Positions 9,704-17,500 of a DNA stretch of 64,000 bases are shown here, in pieces. Every line of letters begins with the position of its first letter. Positions within the stretch are counted from its first letter, which is position 1. Made by a program: the position numbers and the translations under genes. Source of the DNA: Thauera sedimentorum (GTDB lineage Bacteria > Pseudomonadota > Gammaproteobacteria > Burkholderiales > Rhodocyclaceae); assembly GCF_014489115.1 (NCBI RefSeq), contig NZ_JACTAH010000001.1, positions 1,612,001 through 1,676,000 on the forward strand, written 5' to 3'. The notes under the pieces were generated by a model that had not been told where the DNA came from, did no database searches, and saw only the letters and a program-made list of their open reading frames with translations.

Positions 9704-11122
9704 ATGCCGCGCAGCGCGCCCTTCGACTACGAGGACATCCGCCGCCGGGCGATGCAGTCGCTGTTCGAGAGCTTCGACAGCCTGTGCGAAGGCACCATCG
9801 TGGTGGACGGCGCGGCGCGCATCGTGTGGATCAACGAGCGTTATGCGCAGCGCTTTGGCCTGGCGCACGCCGACGAGGCGATCGGCCGCGAGGTCGAGGA
9901 GATCATCCCCAGCTCGCTGATGCGCGAGGTGGTGCGCACCGGCCAGCCCATCCTGCTCGACATCCTGGAGGTGGGCAGCGAGTCCTTCGTCGTCACCCGC
10001 ATCCCGCTCAAGGACGACAGCGGCCAGGTGATCGGCGCGGTGGGCTTTGCGCTCTACGACCAGCTCCAGCCGCTCAAACCCTTCTACGCGCGCCTGGGCC
10101 GCCTGCAGCAGGAACTCGCCCAGACCCGCAAGCGCCTGGCCGAAGAGCGCCGGGCAAAGTACACCTTCTCCAACTTCGTCGGCACCAGCCCGGCGGCAAT
10201 GGAGATCAAGCGCCAGGCGCGCCGTGCGGCGACGCTGGAGTCGCCGGTGCTGCTGCTGGGCGAAACCGGCACCGGCAAGGAGCTGATCGCCCACGCCATC
10301 CACGCCGCCTCGCCGCGCGCCGACCGCCCCTTCATCGGGGTGAACGTCGCCGCCATCCCCGAATCCCTGCTGGAAGCCGAATTCTTCGGCACCACTGCGG
10401 GCGCCTACACCGGCGCCGACCGCAAGGGCCGCCTGGGCAAGTTCCAGGCCGCCGACGGCGGCACGCTGTTCCTCGACGAAGTGGGCGACATGCCGCTGCC
10501 GCTGCAGGCCAAGCTGCTGCGCGTGCTGCAGGAGCAGGAGGTGGAGCCGCTGGGTTCGGACCGCGTGATCCAGGTGGACGTGCGCATCATCGCCGCCACC
10601 AGCGTGGATCTCGCCGCGCGCGTGGCCGACGGGCGTTTCCGCGCCGACCTCTTCTACCGCCTCAACGTGCTGCCGCTCAACCTGCCGCCGCTGCGCGAAC
10701 GCCTGGCCGACATCGAGGCGCTGTGCGAGCACATCCTCGAGGACATCGCGCGGCGCACCGGCCTGCCGCAGCGCGAGCTGGACGCCGACGCCATCGCGCT
10801 GTTCCGCCGCTGCGCCTGGAGCGGCAATATCCGCGAACTGCGCAATGTGCTGGAGCAGGTGTCCATGCTCTCGGACGAAGCACGCCTGTTCGCCGCGGAC
10901 TTCGCCCACATCCTCACGCCCACCCTGCCGCAGGCGCCTGCGACGCAGCCGACCCGGACGCTGGACGACGCGCTGGCCGAACACGAGCGCGGGCTGATCC
11001 TCGACGCGCTCGCCGCCTGTGCCGGCAAAGTGCCGGAGGCCGCATCCCGGCTGGGGATCGGCCGCGCCACGCTGTACAAGAAGATGGCCGCGCACAAGCT
11101 GACGTCTCGAAAAAGAGACTAG
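9704..11122 (+). CDS. σ54-dependent activator with PAS sensor domain
   Basis: Enhancer-binding protein of 472 residues. An N-terminal PAS domain (about 15-130; [22 protein letters not shown]) probably senses a small molecule or redox state. A short coiled coil ([18 protein letters not shown]) links it to the AAA+ domain, with Walker A GETGTGKE near residue 186 and the σ54-contact loop as GAYTGA near 233 (a common variant of GAFTGA). Walker B is [13 protein letters not shown]. The C-terminus is a Fis-type helix-turn-helix ([19 protein letters not shown]). Two inverted repeats at 11104-11119 and 11178-11195 and a σ54 promoter at 11260 lie directly downstream, so it most likely activates the following operon. 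Confidence 0.92.
   Translation: MPRSAPFDYEDIRRRAMQSLFESFDSLCEGTIVVDGAARIVWINERYAQRFGLAHADEAIGREVEEIIPSSLMREVVRTGQPILLDILEVGSESFVVTRIPLKDDSGQVIGAVGFALYDQLQPLKPFYARLGRLQQELAQTRKRLAEERRAKYTFSNFVGTSPAAMEIKRQARRAATLESPVLLLGETGTGKELIAHAIHAASPRADRPFIGVNVAAIPESLLEAEFFGTTAGAYTGADRKGRLGKFQAADGGTLFLDEVGDMPLPLQAKLLRVLQEQEVEPLGSDRVIQVDVRIIAATSVDLAARVADGRFRADLFYRLNVLPLNLPPLRERLADIEALCEHILEDIARRTGLPQRELDADAIALFRRCAWSGNIRELRNVLEQVSMLSDEARLFAADFAHILTPTLPQAPATQPTRTLDDALAEHERGLILDALAACAGKVPEAASRLGIGRATLYKKMAAHKLTSRKRD
11104..11119. promoter_or_regulatory. Upstream activator site 1, GTCTC-N6-GAGAC
   Basis: GTCTC (11104-11108) and GAGAC (11115-11119) form an inverted repeat with a six-base spacer inside the last codons of the regulator gene. 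The same motif recurs at 11178-11195, centred 75 bases further on. Proposed binding site of the Fis-type domain of the upstream activator. Confidence 0.6.
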
Positions 11123-11177
11123 TCCACACTCGTAGACTTTGCGTCATTGCGCGGCATTGACGACCATTCGGCCGAAT

Positions 11178-11195
11178 CTGTCTCCATATTGAGAC
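11178..11195. promoter_or_regulatory. Upstream activator site 2, TGTCTC-N6-GAGACA
   Basis: TGTCTC (11178-11183) and GAGACA (11190-11195), six-base spacer. It matches site 1 in half-site and spacing, and its centre lies about 75 bases upstream of the σ54 promoter at 11260, a normal enhancer distance. Confidence 0.65.
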
Positions 11196-11259
11196 AAATC
11201 CGCCCACCACCCAATCGAGTCGATCCGATTTTTCCTTTGCTTTCAATACCTTCCTTCTC

Positions 11260-11275
11260 TGGCACGCGGCCTGCT
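11260..11275 (+). promoter_or_regulatory. σ54 promoter of the CoA-transferase operon
   Basis: TGGCACGCGGCCTGCT matches the -24/-12 consensus TGGCAC-N5-TTGCW with one mismatch (C for the first T of TTGC). The GG and GC pairs have the required spacing. Together with two upstream inverted repeats and the adjacent activator gene this is well supported. Confidence 0.78.
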
Positions 11276-11354
11276 TTGTAGCTGTCGGCGGACGCAGAGC
11301 CGCCCACCGGAACGCGCAGCACGCCAGAACCGCTGCCGAACAGAGGAGGAGACG

Positions 11355-11411
11355 ATGGACCAGCCCCATACCCACCGGGCCGCAGGAGGCGCCGCGCGAT
11401 GCGCCCGATGA
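11355..11411 (+). CDS. Possible 18-residue leader peptide
   Basis: An ATG at 11355 preceded by a near-perfect ribosome-binding site (GAGGAGGAGACG) opens a frame of 18 codons ([18 protein letters not shown]) that ends at 11411, inside the next gene (start 11399). Such an overlap would couple translation of the stress-protein-like gene to the short frame. There is no homology to support the peptide; the strong ribosome-binding site is the only evidence. Confidence 0.35.
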   Translation: MDQPHTHRAAGGAARCAR

Positions 11412-11881
11412 TCCTGCCGCTCGACCCGCCGCGGCGTTTCTTCACCCCCGCGCACCGCCGCCCGCACCCCTACGGAATCGGCCGCCGGTTGCAGTATCGC
11501 CATGTGTTGCTGGCGACCGACTTCGCCGCCACCACCGACATCTATCACCGCCATCTGCACTGCCTGGCCCGCGCCATCGGCGGCCGTACCAGTCTGCTGC
11601 ACCTGCCCGCCGACACGCAGGCCGACGACCCCTGCGCCAGCATCCTGCTCGACGGCCTGGTGGCCCGCCTGGGGCTGACCCCGGGCGCCGCATGGATCGC
11701 CCGAACGGGCGAGTTGCGCTCTACGCTGGAAGAAGCGGCCATCGGTCACGGCGTGGACCTGGTGATTGCCGGCGCATGGTCGGCCGCCATCGAATGCGGC
11801 CCCTGCCGCGAGGTCGCACGCATCGCCCCCATGCTGGGCTGCGACGTGATGACGCTGGATGACGGCCCCGAGTGGCTGTAG
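11399..11881 (+). CDS. Universal-stress-protein-like protein
   Basis: Protein of 160 residues. The segment [20 protein letters not shown] (about residues 32-51) resembles the first strand and helix of UspA domains (ILVATDFS), and the end ([11 protein letters not shown]...[13 protein letters not shown]) resembles the last strand pair. The usual ATP-binding G-x2-G-x9-G motif is not recognisable, and the N-terminal 30 residues are an Arg/Pro-rich extension. A ribosome-binding site (GCAGGAGG) lies about nine bases upstream. It is the first full gene after the σ54 promoter and 28 bases from the CoA-transferase gene, so both are likely one operon. The role is unknown. Confidence 0.6.
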   Translation: MRPMILPLDPPRRFFTPAHRRPHPYGIGRRLQYRHVLLATDFAATTDIYHRHLHCLARAIGGRTSLLHLPADTQADDPCASILLDGLVARLGLTPGAAWIARTGELRSTLEEAAIGHGVDLVIAGAWSAAIECGPCREVARIAPMLGCDVMTLDDGPEWL

Positions 11882-11909
11882 CACCCACAAGAACAAACGG
11901 AGACAGACC

Positions 11910-13940
11910 ATGACCATCGCCCGCAAGGCCTCCCCCATCCCGCCGGTCAGCCATCCGGTCCTCACCGGCAGCGACCTGCCCCGCCGCAGCAAGGTGGTGA
12001 GCGCCGCCGACGCGGTGCGCCTGATCCGTCCCGGCGACACGGTCGCCACCAGCGGCTTCGTCGGCATCGGCTTTGCCGAAGGCATCGCCTGCGCGCTGGA
12101 GGAACTGTATCTCGACCCCGCCCCCGGCCACTTCGACCGCCCGCGCGACCTCACCCTGATCTACGCCGCCGGCCAGGGCGACGGCAAGAGCCGCGGGCTG
12201 AACCACCTCGGCCACGAAGGCCTGGTGCGCCGCGTGATCGGCGGCCACTGGGGGCTGGTGCCGACGCTGCAGAAGCTCGCCATCGAGGACCGCATCGAGG
12301 CCTACAACCTGCCGCAGGGGGTGATCACCCATCTGTTCCGCGACATCGCCGCAGGCAAGCCGGGCACGCTGTCGCGCGTCGGCCTGGGCACCTTCGTGGA
12401 CCCGCGCCACGGCGGCGGCAAGATCAACGCCCGCACCACCGAGGACCTGGTCAGCCTGATGGAGATCGGCGGCGAGGAATACCTGTTCTACAAGGCCCTG
12501 CCGATCAAGGTGGGCATCATCCGCGGCACCACCGCGGACACCGACGGCAATGTGACCATGGAGAAGGAGGCGCTGACCCTCGAGGCGCTGGCCATCGCCA
12601 TGGCCGCGCACAACTCCGGCGGCATCGTCATCGTGCAGGTGGAGCGCATCGCCGAGCGCGGCAGCCTGAACCCGCGCCAGGTGAAGATCCCCGGCGTGCT
12701 GGTGGACTGCGTGGTGGTGGCGGAGAAGCCCGAACACCACATGCAGACCTTCGTCGAGCAGTACAACCCGGCCTTCTCCGGCGAGATCCGCATCCCCTCT
12801 TCCTCGCTGGCGCCGATGCCGATGAGCGAGCGCAAGATCATCGCCCGCCGCGCCGCGCTGGAACTGGCCGCCAACAGCGTGGTGAACCTGGGCATCGGCA
12901 TGCCGGAGGGCGTGGGCTCGGTGGCCGCCGAGGAAAAGGTCATCGACCTGCTGACGCTGACCGCTGAGCCCGGCGTGATCGGCGGCATCCCGGCCTCGGG
13001 GCTCAACTTCGGCGCCGCGGTGAACACCGACGCCATCATCGACCAGCCCTACCAGTTCGACTTCTACGACGGCGGCGGGCTGGACGTGGCCTTCCTCGGC
13101 CTGGCGCAGGCCGACCGCGAAGGCAACCTCAACGTCAGCCGCTTCGGCCCGCGCCTGGCCGGCGCCGGCGGCTTCATCAACATCAGCCAGAACGCCAAGA
13201 AGGTGGTGTTCGTCGGCACCTTTACCGCCGGCGACCTGCAGGTGGCGCTCAAGGACGGCCAGCTCGCCATCGAGCGCGAGGGCGGCACGCGCAAGTTTGT
13301 CGAAGCGGTGGAGCATCGCACCTTCAGCGGCGACTATGCGCGCCGCCGCGGCCAGCCGGTGCTCTACATCACCGAGCGCTGCGTGTTCCGCCTGGGCGAC
13401 GAAGGCCTGGAGCTCACCGAGATCGCCCCCGGCGTCGACCTGGAGCGCGACATCCTCGCCCACATGGATTTCCGCCCCACCATCTCGCCCGCGCTGCGCA
13501 CCATGGACGAACGCATCTTCCGCGACGAGCCGATGGACCTGCGTACCGCCCTGCTCTCACTGCCGCTGGAGCAGCGCCTGAGCTACGACGCCGCGCACGA
13601 CCTGTTCTTCGTGAACTTCGAAGGCCTGGCGATCCGCGAGCGCAGCCAGATCGCCCGCATCGAGGCCTTGATCGACAGCCGCCTGGCCCCGCTCGGCCAC
13701 CGCGTGCCGGCCATCGTCAACTACGACAATTTCTCCATCACCCCGGAGTTGCTGGAGCCCTATGTGGATATGGTGCGCGGCGTGGTCGAACGCTACTACT
13801 CGCGCGTCACCCGCTACACCACCAGCACCTTCCTGCGCGCGCGCCTGGGCGACGCTCTGGCGCACCGCGAACTCGCACCGCATATTTTCGCGGACCCGGC
13901 CAGCGCGCTGGCCCATCTGGATGCACTGCAGGAGAGCTGA
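11910..13940 (+). CDS. Acyl-CoA:acetate/3-ketoacid CoA-transferase (YdiF-like) with C-terminal extension
   Basis: Family I CoA-transferase of 676 residues, alpha and beta halves fused as in E. coli YdiF and propionate CoA-transferases. The catalytic glutamate should be Glu353 in [14 protein letters not shown] (E-x-G-x2-G motif). [11 protein letters not shown] and [20 protein letters not shown] are typical of the beta half. The enzyme moves CoA between short acyl-CoA and acetate, succinate or a 3-oxoacid; the substrate is not readable. YdiF-like proteins end near residue 530; here about 140 more residues follow ([20 protein letters not shown] to the end), an added domain of unknown role. The start at 11910 follows GGAGACAGACC. 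It is under the σ54 promoter at 11260. Confidence 0.88.
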   Translation: MTIARKASPIPPVSHPVLTGSDLPRRSKVVSAADAVRLIRPGDTVATSGFVGIGFAEGIACALEELYLDPAPGHFDRPRDLTLIYAAGQGDGKSRGLNHLGHEGLVRRVIGGHWGLVPTLQKLAIEDRIEAYNLPQGVITHLFRDIAAGKPGTLSRVGLGTFVDPRHGGGKINARTTEDLVSLMEIGGEEYLFYKALPIKVGIIRGTTADTDGNVTMEKEALTLEALAIAMAAHNSGGIVIVQVERIAERGSLNPRQVKIPGVLVDCVVVAEKPEHHMQTFVEQYNPAFSGEIRIPSSSLAPMPMSERKIIARRAALELAANSVVNLGIGMPEGVGSVAAEEKVIDLLTLTAEPGVIGGIPASGLNFGAAVNTDAIIDQPYQFDFYDGGGLDVAFLGLAQADREGNLNVSRFGPRLAGAGGFINISQNAKKVVFVGTFTAGDLQVALKDGQLAIEREGGTRKFVEAVEHRTFSGDYARRRGQPVLYITERCVFRLGDEGLELTEIAPGVDLERDILAHMDFRPTISPALRTMDERIFRDEPMDLRTALLSLPLEQRLSYDAAHDLFFVNFEGLAIRERSQIARIEALIDSRLAPLGHRVPAIVNYDNFSITPELLEPYVDMVRGVVERYYSRVTRYTTSTFLRARLGDALAHRELAPHIFADPASALAHLDALQES

Positions 13941-13962
13941 GCCGCCCACCGTTACAAACAAT

Positions 13963-13996
13963 TGCACTGCGGCGGAATCCTAGTCGCCGCAGTGCA
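13963..13996. promoter_or_regulatory. 12-bp perfect inverted repeat before the phasin gene
   Basis: TGCACTGCGGCG (13963-13974), ten bases, CGCCGCAGTGCA (13985-13996). It could be the terminator of the CoA-transferase gene, though no T-run follows. Alternatively it is an operator: TGCA-rich repeats of this kind are bound by PhaR-type repressors in front of phasin genes in other bacteria. I cannot decide between the two. Confidence 0.45.
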
Positions 13997-14174
13997 GCAT
14001 TTCACGGCACCGGCACGCAAATCGGTTCGGTCGACAACAGCAGCGCATTTCGGTGTGCTATGTTTGTCAGCGAGGCCGAGGGAGCGGCATTCATATGCCG
14101 ACCGGCGTCATCGCTGTCCGAACATGGCGCATCCGCGCCTTCATCGACACCAACGCGCGCGTGGAGAAGAAGAT

Positions 14175-14687
14175 ATGGCTACCAAGCAAGACCAGATGAA
14201 CGAACTGCAGAAGAAGAACCTCGAAGCGGCGATGCGCCTGGCGCAGATGTCCATCGAGAATTCCCAGCGCATCATGGAGCTGCAGGTTTCGACCGCCAAG
14301 ACCCTGTTCGAGGACGGCGTGAAGAATGCCAAGGCCATGACTGCGGTGAAGGACCCGAAGGAGCTGATGGACCTGCGCACCCAGTTCGCCCAGGCCACCA
14401 CCGAGAAGATGCTCTCCTGCGCCCGCGAGATCGCCGAGATCACCGCCCGCACCCAGAACGAAGTCGGCAAGCTGGTCGGCGAGCAACTGTCCACCGGCAG
14501 CAACGACATGTTCGACGCCATGCAGAAGCTGTTCAAGGGCATGCCGATCACCGACCAGAACGCCATGACCGCCATCCAGACCGCGATGGACACCACCCGC
14601 AGCGCCTTCGAGCAGATGACCCGTGCATCGGCCGAAGCCTTCCAGGCCTTCAGCAACATGACCCAGCCGCCGAAGGGCCGCCGCTGA
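14175..14687 (+). CDS. phaP: Phasin family protein (polyhydroxyalkanoate granule)
   Basis: Amphipathic helical protein of 170 residues of the phasin_2 type, which coats polyhydroxyalkanoate granules. It contains long regular helices without Pro (NLEAAMRLAQMSIENSQRIM; AQATTEKMLSCAREIAEITA) and the usual late stretch MDTTRSAFEQMTRASAEAFQ. Length and composition are as in betaproteobacterial phasins. The start is set by AGAAGAAGAT before ATG and by the family N-terminus; the frame is open further upstream but not phasin-like. No synthase gene is nearby. Expression may be controlled through the inverted repeat 180 bases upstream. Confidence 0.88.
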   Translation: MATKQDQMNELQKKNLEAAMRLAQMSIENSQRIMELQVSTAKTLFEDGVKNAKAMTAVKDPKELMDLRTQFAQATTEKMLSCAREIAEITARTQNEVGKLVGEQLSTGSNDMFDAMQKLFKGMPITDQNAMTAIQTAMDTTRSAFEQMTRASAEAFQAFSNMTQPPKGRR

Positions 14688-14708
14688 GCACCTTCCGCCG
14701 CAAATGAA

Positions 14709-14731
14709 CAAGGGCGCCGCTGGCGCCCTTG
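14709..14731. terminator. Stem-loop between phasin and moaE
   Basis: CAAGGGCGCC (14709-14718), loop GCT, GGCGCCCTTG (14722-14731): a perfect 10-bp stem, followed by GTGCGTTC without a real T-run. Its position between convergent genes suggests a bidirectional terminator. Confidence 0.7.
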
Positions 14732-14762
14732 TGCGTTCACACCCGCTGAAACCGGCGGATGC

Positions 14763-15248
14763 TTAGCGCCGCTGGTCGATCGCGTCCCAGGATTCCTCGT
14801 CGCCCCAGCGCGCCGCGGCCTCGTCGTCGCTCTCGCGCGCATCGACCCAGTGCGCCCCTTCCGGCGTTTCCTCGCGCTTCCAGAACGGCGCGCGGGTCTT
14901 GAGGTAGTCCATGATGAACTCGCAGGCCGCGAAGGCGTCGCCGCGGTGCGCGCTGGCGACGCCGACGAAGACGATGCGGTCGCAGGGCAGCAGACGGCCG
15001 TAGCGATGGATGACCCGCACGCCCAGCAGCCGCCAGCGCTGACCGGCCTGGGCGACGATCTCGGCGAGCGAGGCTTCGGTCATGCCCGGGTAGTGCTCCA
15101 GGGTCATCGCCTGGACCGCTTTGCCGTACCCGCTGTCGCGCACCAGGCCGACGAAGCTCGCCACCGCCCCCACCTCCGGACGCCCGGCGGACAGCGCGGC
15201 GATCTCCGCACCGACGTCGAAATCCGCTTCCTGAACGCTCACCGACAT
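14763..15248 (-). CDS. moaE: Molybdopterin synthase catalytic subunit MoaE
   Basis: Protein of 161 residues. MoaE, with thiocarboxylated MoaD, adds the dithiolene sulfurs to precursor Z to give molybdopterin. Characteristic sequences are GAVASFVGLVRD, MTLEHYPGM, RVIHRYGRLLPCDRIVFVGVASAHRGDAF and the C-terminal DYLKTRAPFWKREE, which holds the active-site lysines. It is the last gene of mobB-moeA-moaD-moaE and starts three bases after moaD ends. The last 25 residues are an acidic tail slightly longer than usual. Confidence 0.94.
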   Translation of the reverse strand: MSVSVQEADFDVGAEIAALSAGRPEVGAVASFVGLVRDSGYGKAVQAMTLEHYPGMTEASLAEIVAQAGQRWRLLGVRVIHRYGRLLPCDRIVFVGVASAHRGDAFAACEFIMDYLKTRAPFWKREETPEGAHWVDARESDDEAAARWGDEESWDAIDQRR

Positions 15249-15251
15249 GGT

Positions 15252-15509
15252 TCAGCCCCCGGTCACCGGCGGAAAGAAGGCGATCTCGTCGCCCGCCGCC
15301 AGCGGCGCGTCGCCACCGGCCATGCGCTGGTTCACCGCAGCCCGCACGTTGCGGCCGGCGGCCAGCGCGACCCAGCCCTCGCCACGCGCGGCCAGGTGTT
15401 CGCGCAGCGCACCCACCGTGTTCACGCCTTCGGGCAGGGGCAGGCTTTCGCTGGCGCGGCCGACCGCTTCGCGCAGGCTGGCGAAATAGAGGATGTTCAG
15501 TTCTTTCAT
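15252..15509 (-). CDS. moaD: Molybdopterin synthase sulfur-carrier subunit MoaD
   Basis: Ubiquitin-fold protein of 85 residues ending in the required Gly-Gly (FFPPVTGG), whose C-terminal carboxylate becomes a thiocarboxylate and donates sulfur within MoaE. The N-terminus MKELNILYFASLREAVGR is typical, so the start is placed at 15509 although the frame is open further upstream. It lies between moeA (four-base gap) and moaE in one transcription unit. Confidence 0.94.
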   Translation of the reverse strand: MKELNILYFASLREAVGRASESLPLPEGVNTVGALREHLAARGEGWVALAAGRNVRAAVNQRMAGGDAPLAAGDEIAFFPPVTGG

Positions 15510-15513
15510 GGCT

Positions 15514-16719
15514 TCAGGATAGCAAGTCGCCGAAGGGCAGGAAGCGCACCAGGTCGCCGCGTGCCACGGTCTGTTCCGGGGCAATGTCCACCAGGCCGTT
15601 GGCCCAGGCGGTCGACTGCAGCGCGGCCGCGCCCTGGTTGCCGAACAATTCCACGGTACCGGCTTCGGTCATGCGCGCGCGCAGGAACTCGCGGCGGCGG
15701 TCCGGACGGGTCCAGTCGAAGTCCGCACGCAGGCTCACGCTCTGTGGCGCCACCTCTGTGACCCCCTGGGAGGCGAGGATGAAGGGCCGCACCATCATCA
15801 GGAAGGTGACGAAGCTCGACACCGGGTTGCCCGGCAGGCCGATGAAGGCCGCGCCGTGCACCCGCCCGTAGGCCAGCGGCTTGCCCGGCTTCATGGCGAT
15901 CTTCCACATCACCAGGCTGCCCTCGGCCTCCACCGCCGGCTTGACGTGGTCTTCCTCACCCACCGACACGCCGCCGCTGGTGAGGATCAGGTCGTGGCCC
16001 TCGGCCGCATCGCGCAAGGTCTTGCGGGTGGCCTCCAGGTTGTCCGGGACGATGCCCAGGTCGACGAACTCGCAGCCCAGCCCGGTGAGCAGCGCACGCA
16101 GCAGGTAGCGGTTGGAGTTGTAGATGCCGCCCGGCGGCAGCGGCTCGCCCGGCATTACCAGTTCGCTGCCGGTGGAGAAAACCGCCACCCGCAGGCGGCG
16201 GTACACCGGCAGCTGCGCCAGGCCGACCGAGGCGGCCAGGGCAATTTCCTGCGGACGCAGGCGGATGCCGGCGGGCAGCACCTGCTGGCCGCGGGCGATG
16301 TCCTCGCCGGCACGGCGGATCGCGTCGCCGACGCGCGGCTGGTGGTTGATGACCACCGATTCGCCGCGATGCTCGCACAGCTCCTGCATCACCACCGTGT
16401 CGGCGCCCGGCGGCACCGGCGCGCCGGTGAAGATGCGCGCCGCGGTGCCCGGAGCCAGCTCGTGCCCCACGCTGCCCGCCGGGATGCGCTGCGACACCGG
16501 CAGGCAGGCACCCGGTGCGGGCACATCCGCCGCACGCAGGGCGTAGCCATCCATCGCGGAGTTGTCCATCGGCGGCAGGGCGATGGTGGAGTGCTGCGAA
16601 CTGGCCAGCACGCGGCCGGCGGCAGTCAGGGTATCGACCTGATCCACCTCGCGGACCGGGCGAACCTCGGCCAGCAGCCTTTCCAGGGCTTCGTCGAAGG
16701 ACAGGAGCTTGTCGTTCAT
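15514..16719 (-). CDS. moeA: Molybdopterin molybdenumtransferase MoeA
   Basis: Protein of 401 residues. MoeA inserts molybdate into adenylylated molybdopterin. Diagnostic motifs are PPMDNSAMDGYA (about residue 49), the acidic pocket EDIARGQQVLPAG, TGSELV, IYNSNRYLL, TSGGVSVGEEDHV and FIGLPGNPVSSFVTF. All four MoeA domains are represented. The start at 16719 overlaps the mobB stop by four bases (ATGA), so the two are co-translated; the frame is open further upstream but out of homology. Confidence 0.95.
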   Translation of the reverse strand: MNDKLLSFDEALERLLAEVRPVREVDQVDTLTAAGRVLASSQHSTIALPPMDNSAMDGYALRAADVPAPGACLPVSQRIPAGSVGHELAPGTAARIFTGAPVPPGADTVVMQELCEHRGESVVINHQPRVGDAIRRAGEDIARGQQVLPAGIRLRPQEIALAASVGLAQLPVYRRLRVAVFSTGSELVMPGEPLPPGGIYNSNRYLLRALLTGLGCEFVDLGIVPDNLEATRKTLRDAAEGHDLILTSGGVSVGEEDHVKPAVEAEGSLVMWKIAMKPGKPLAYGRVHGAAFIGLPGNPVSSFVTFLMMVRPFILASQGVTEVAPQSVSLRADFDWTRPDRRREFLRARMTEAGTVELFGNQGAAALQSTAWANGLVDIAPEQTVARGDLVRFLPFGDLLS

Positions 16720-17210
16720 GCGCTCTCCAGATGCTTGAGGATGAAATCGGCCACCACGGCCGGTTCGTTGAGCGGCAGCAGCGGTAGCGGGCAGTCCAGC
16801 ACCGCGTCGCTCGCCACCGCCACCACGTGTTCGTTCTCCGGCCACAGCGGCGGCTTGCCGTGCGCCGGGCGGTGGATCTCGATCTTGGGCACCGCCGCGG
16901 CCTTGTAGCCTTCGATCAGCACCAGGTCGGTGGGTTCGAGCACGCGCAACTGCTCTTCCAGCGTCGGTTCGGGGGCGCCGCGCAGCTCGTGCATCAGCAC
17001 CCAGCGGTCGTTGGACAGCATCAGCACCTGGGTGGCACCGGCCTCGCGGTGGCGCCAGGAGTCCTTGCCCGGCTTGTCGAGGTCGAAACCGTGGTGGGCG
17101 TGCTTGATCACCGACACGGTCAGGCCGCGGCCGGTGAACTCCGGGATCAGTTTCTCCACCAGGGTGGTCTTGCCGGAGCCGGACCAGCCGGCGATGCCGA
17201 ACACTTTCAT
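16716..17210 (-). CDS. mobB: Molybdopterin-guanine dinucleotide biosynthesis protein MobB
   Basis: GTP-binding protein of 164 residues that assists MobA in forming the guanine dinucleotide cofactor of Mo enzymes. The N-terminal P-loop GWSGSGKTTL (from residue 8) and VIKHAHHGFDLDKPGKDSWRHREAGA are hallmarks of the family. It is the first gene of the four-gene molybdopterin operon on the minus strand. mobA is not in the window. The upstream region holds two REP-like doublets. Confidence 0.94.
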   Translation of the reverse strand: MKVFGIAGWSGSGKTTLVEKLIPEFTGRGLTVSVIKHAHHGFDLDKPGKDSWRHREAGATQVLMLSNDRWVLMHELRGAPEPTLEEQLRVLEPTDLVLIEGYKAAAVPKIEIHRPAHGKPPLWPENEHVVAVASDAVLDCPLPLLPLNEPAVVADFILKHLESA

Positions 17211-17302
17211 TGCGGGTTGCCGTGCGATGCCAAGGAGAGCCGGAGAATACTACAGGCGGGCAGAGACCGGACTTGACCGCAGTCAGGCGCTGCGGATGCC
17301 CC

Positions 17303-17374
17303 GTAGGAGCGGCCTTGGCCGCGATGCAGCCTGCGGGGAACCACCGCCGCAATCGCGGCCAAGGCCGCTCCTAC
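17303..17374. repeat. REP-like palindromic doublet, unit 1
   Basis: A copy of GTAGGAGCGGCCTTGGCCGC is followed after about 27 bases by its inverse, ending GGCCGCTCCTAC. The unit is 72 bp and can fold into a long hairpin. It lies between mobB and the ABC transporter genes. Confidence 0.9.
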
Positions 17375-17408
17375 CTGCAAAGAACCGGCTGCGGCGATCG
17401 ACCTGACG

Positions 17409-17480
17409 GTAGGAGCGGGCTTGCCCGCGATGCGGCCGTTGTGAAACCACCGCCGCAATCGCGGCCAAGGCCGCTCCTAC
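17409..17480. repeat. REP-like palindromic doublet, unit 2
   Basis: Same 72-bp structure 34 bases after unit 1. The left arm is the variant GTAGGAGCGGGCTTGCCCGC, the right arm the standard form. The internal spacers of units 1 and 2 are partly alike (CCACCGCCGCAATC), so one may be a tandem copy of the other. Confidence 0.9.
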
Positions 17481-17500
17481 ACGGGCCGTCGCCGATGCCC

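Noticed and set aside
17303..17480. CRISPR-like array
   Set aside because: The repeats are inverted pairs scattered over the whole window and not evenly spaced direct repeats; no cas genes are present.
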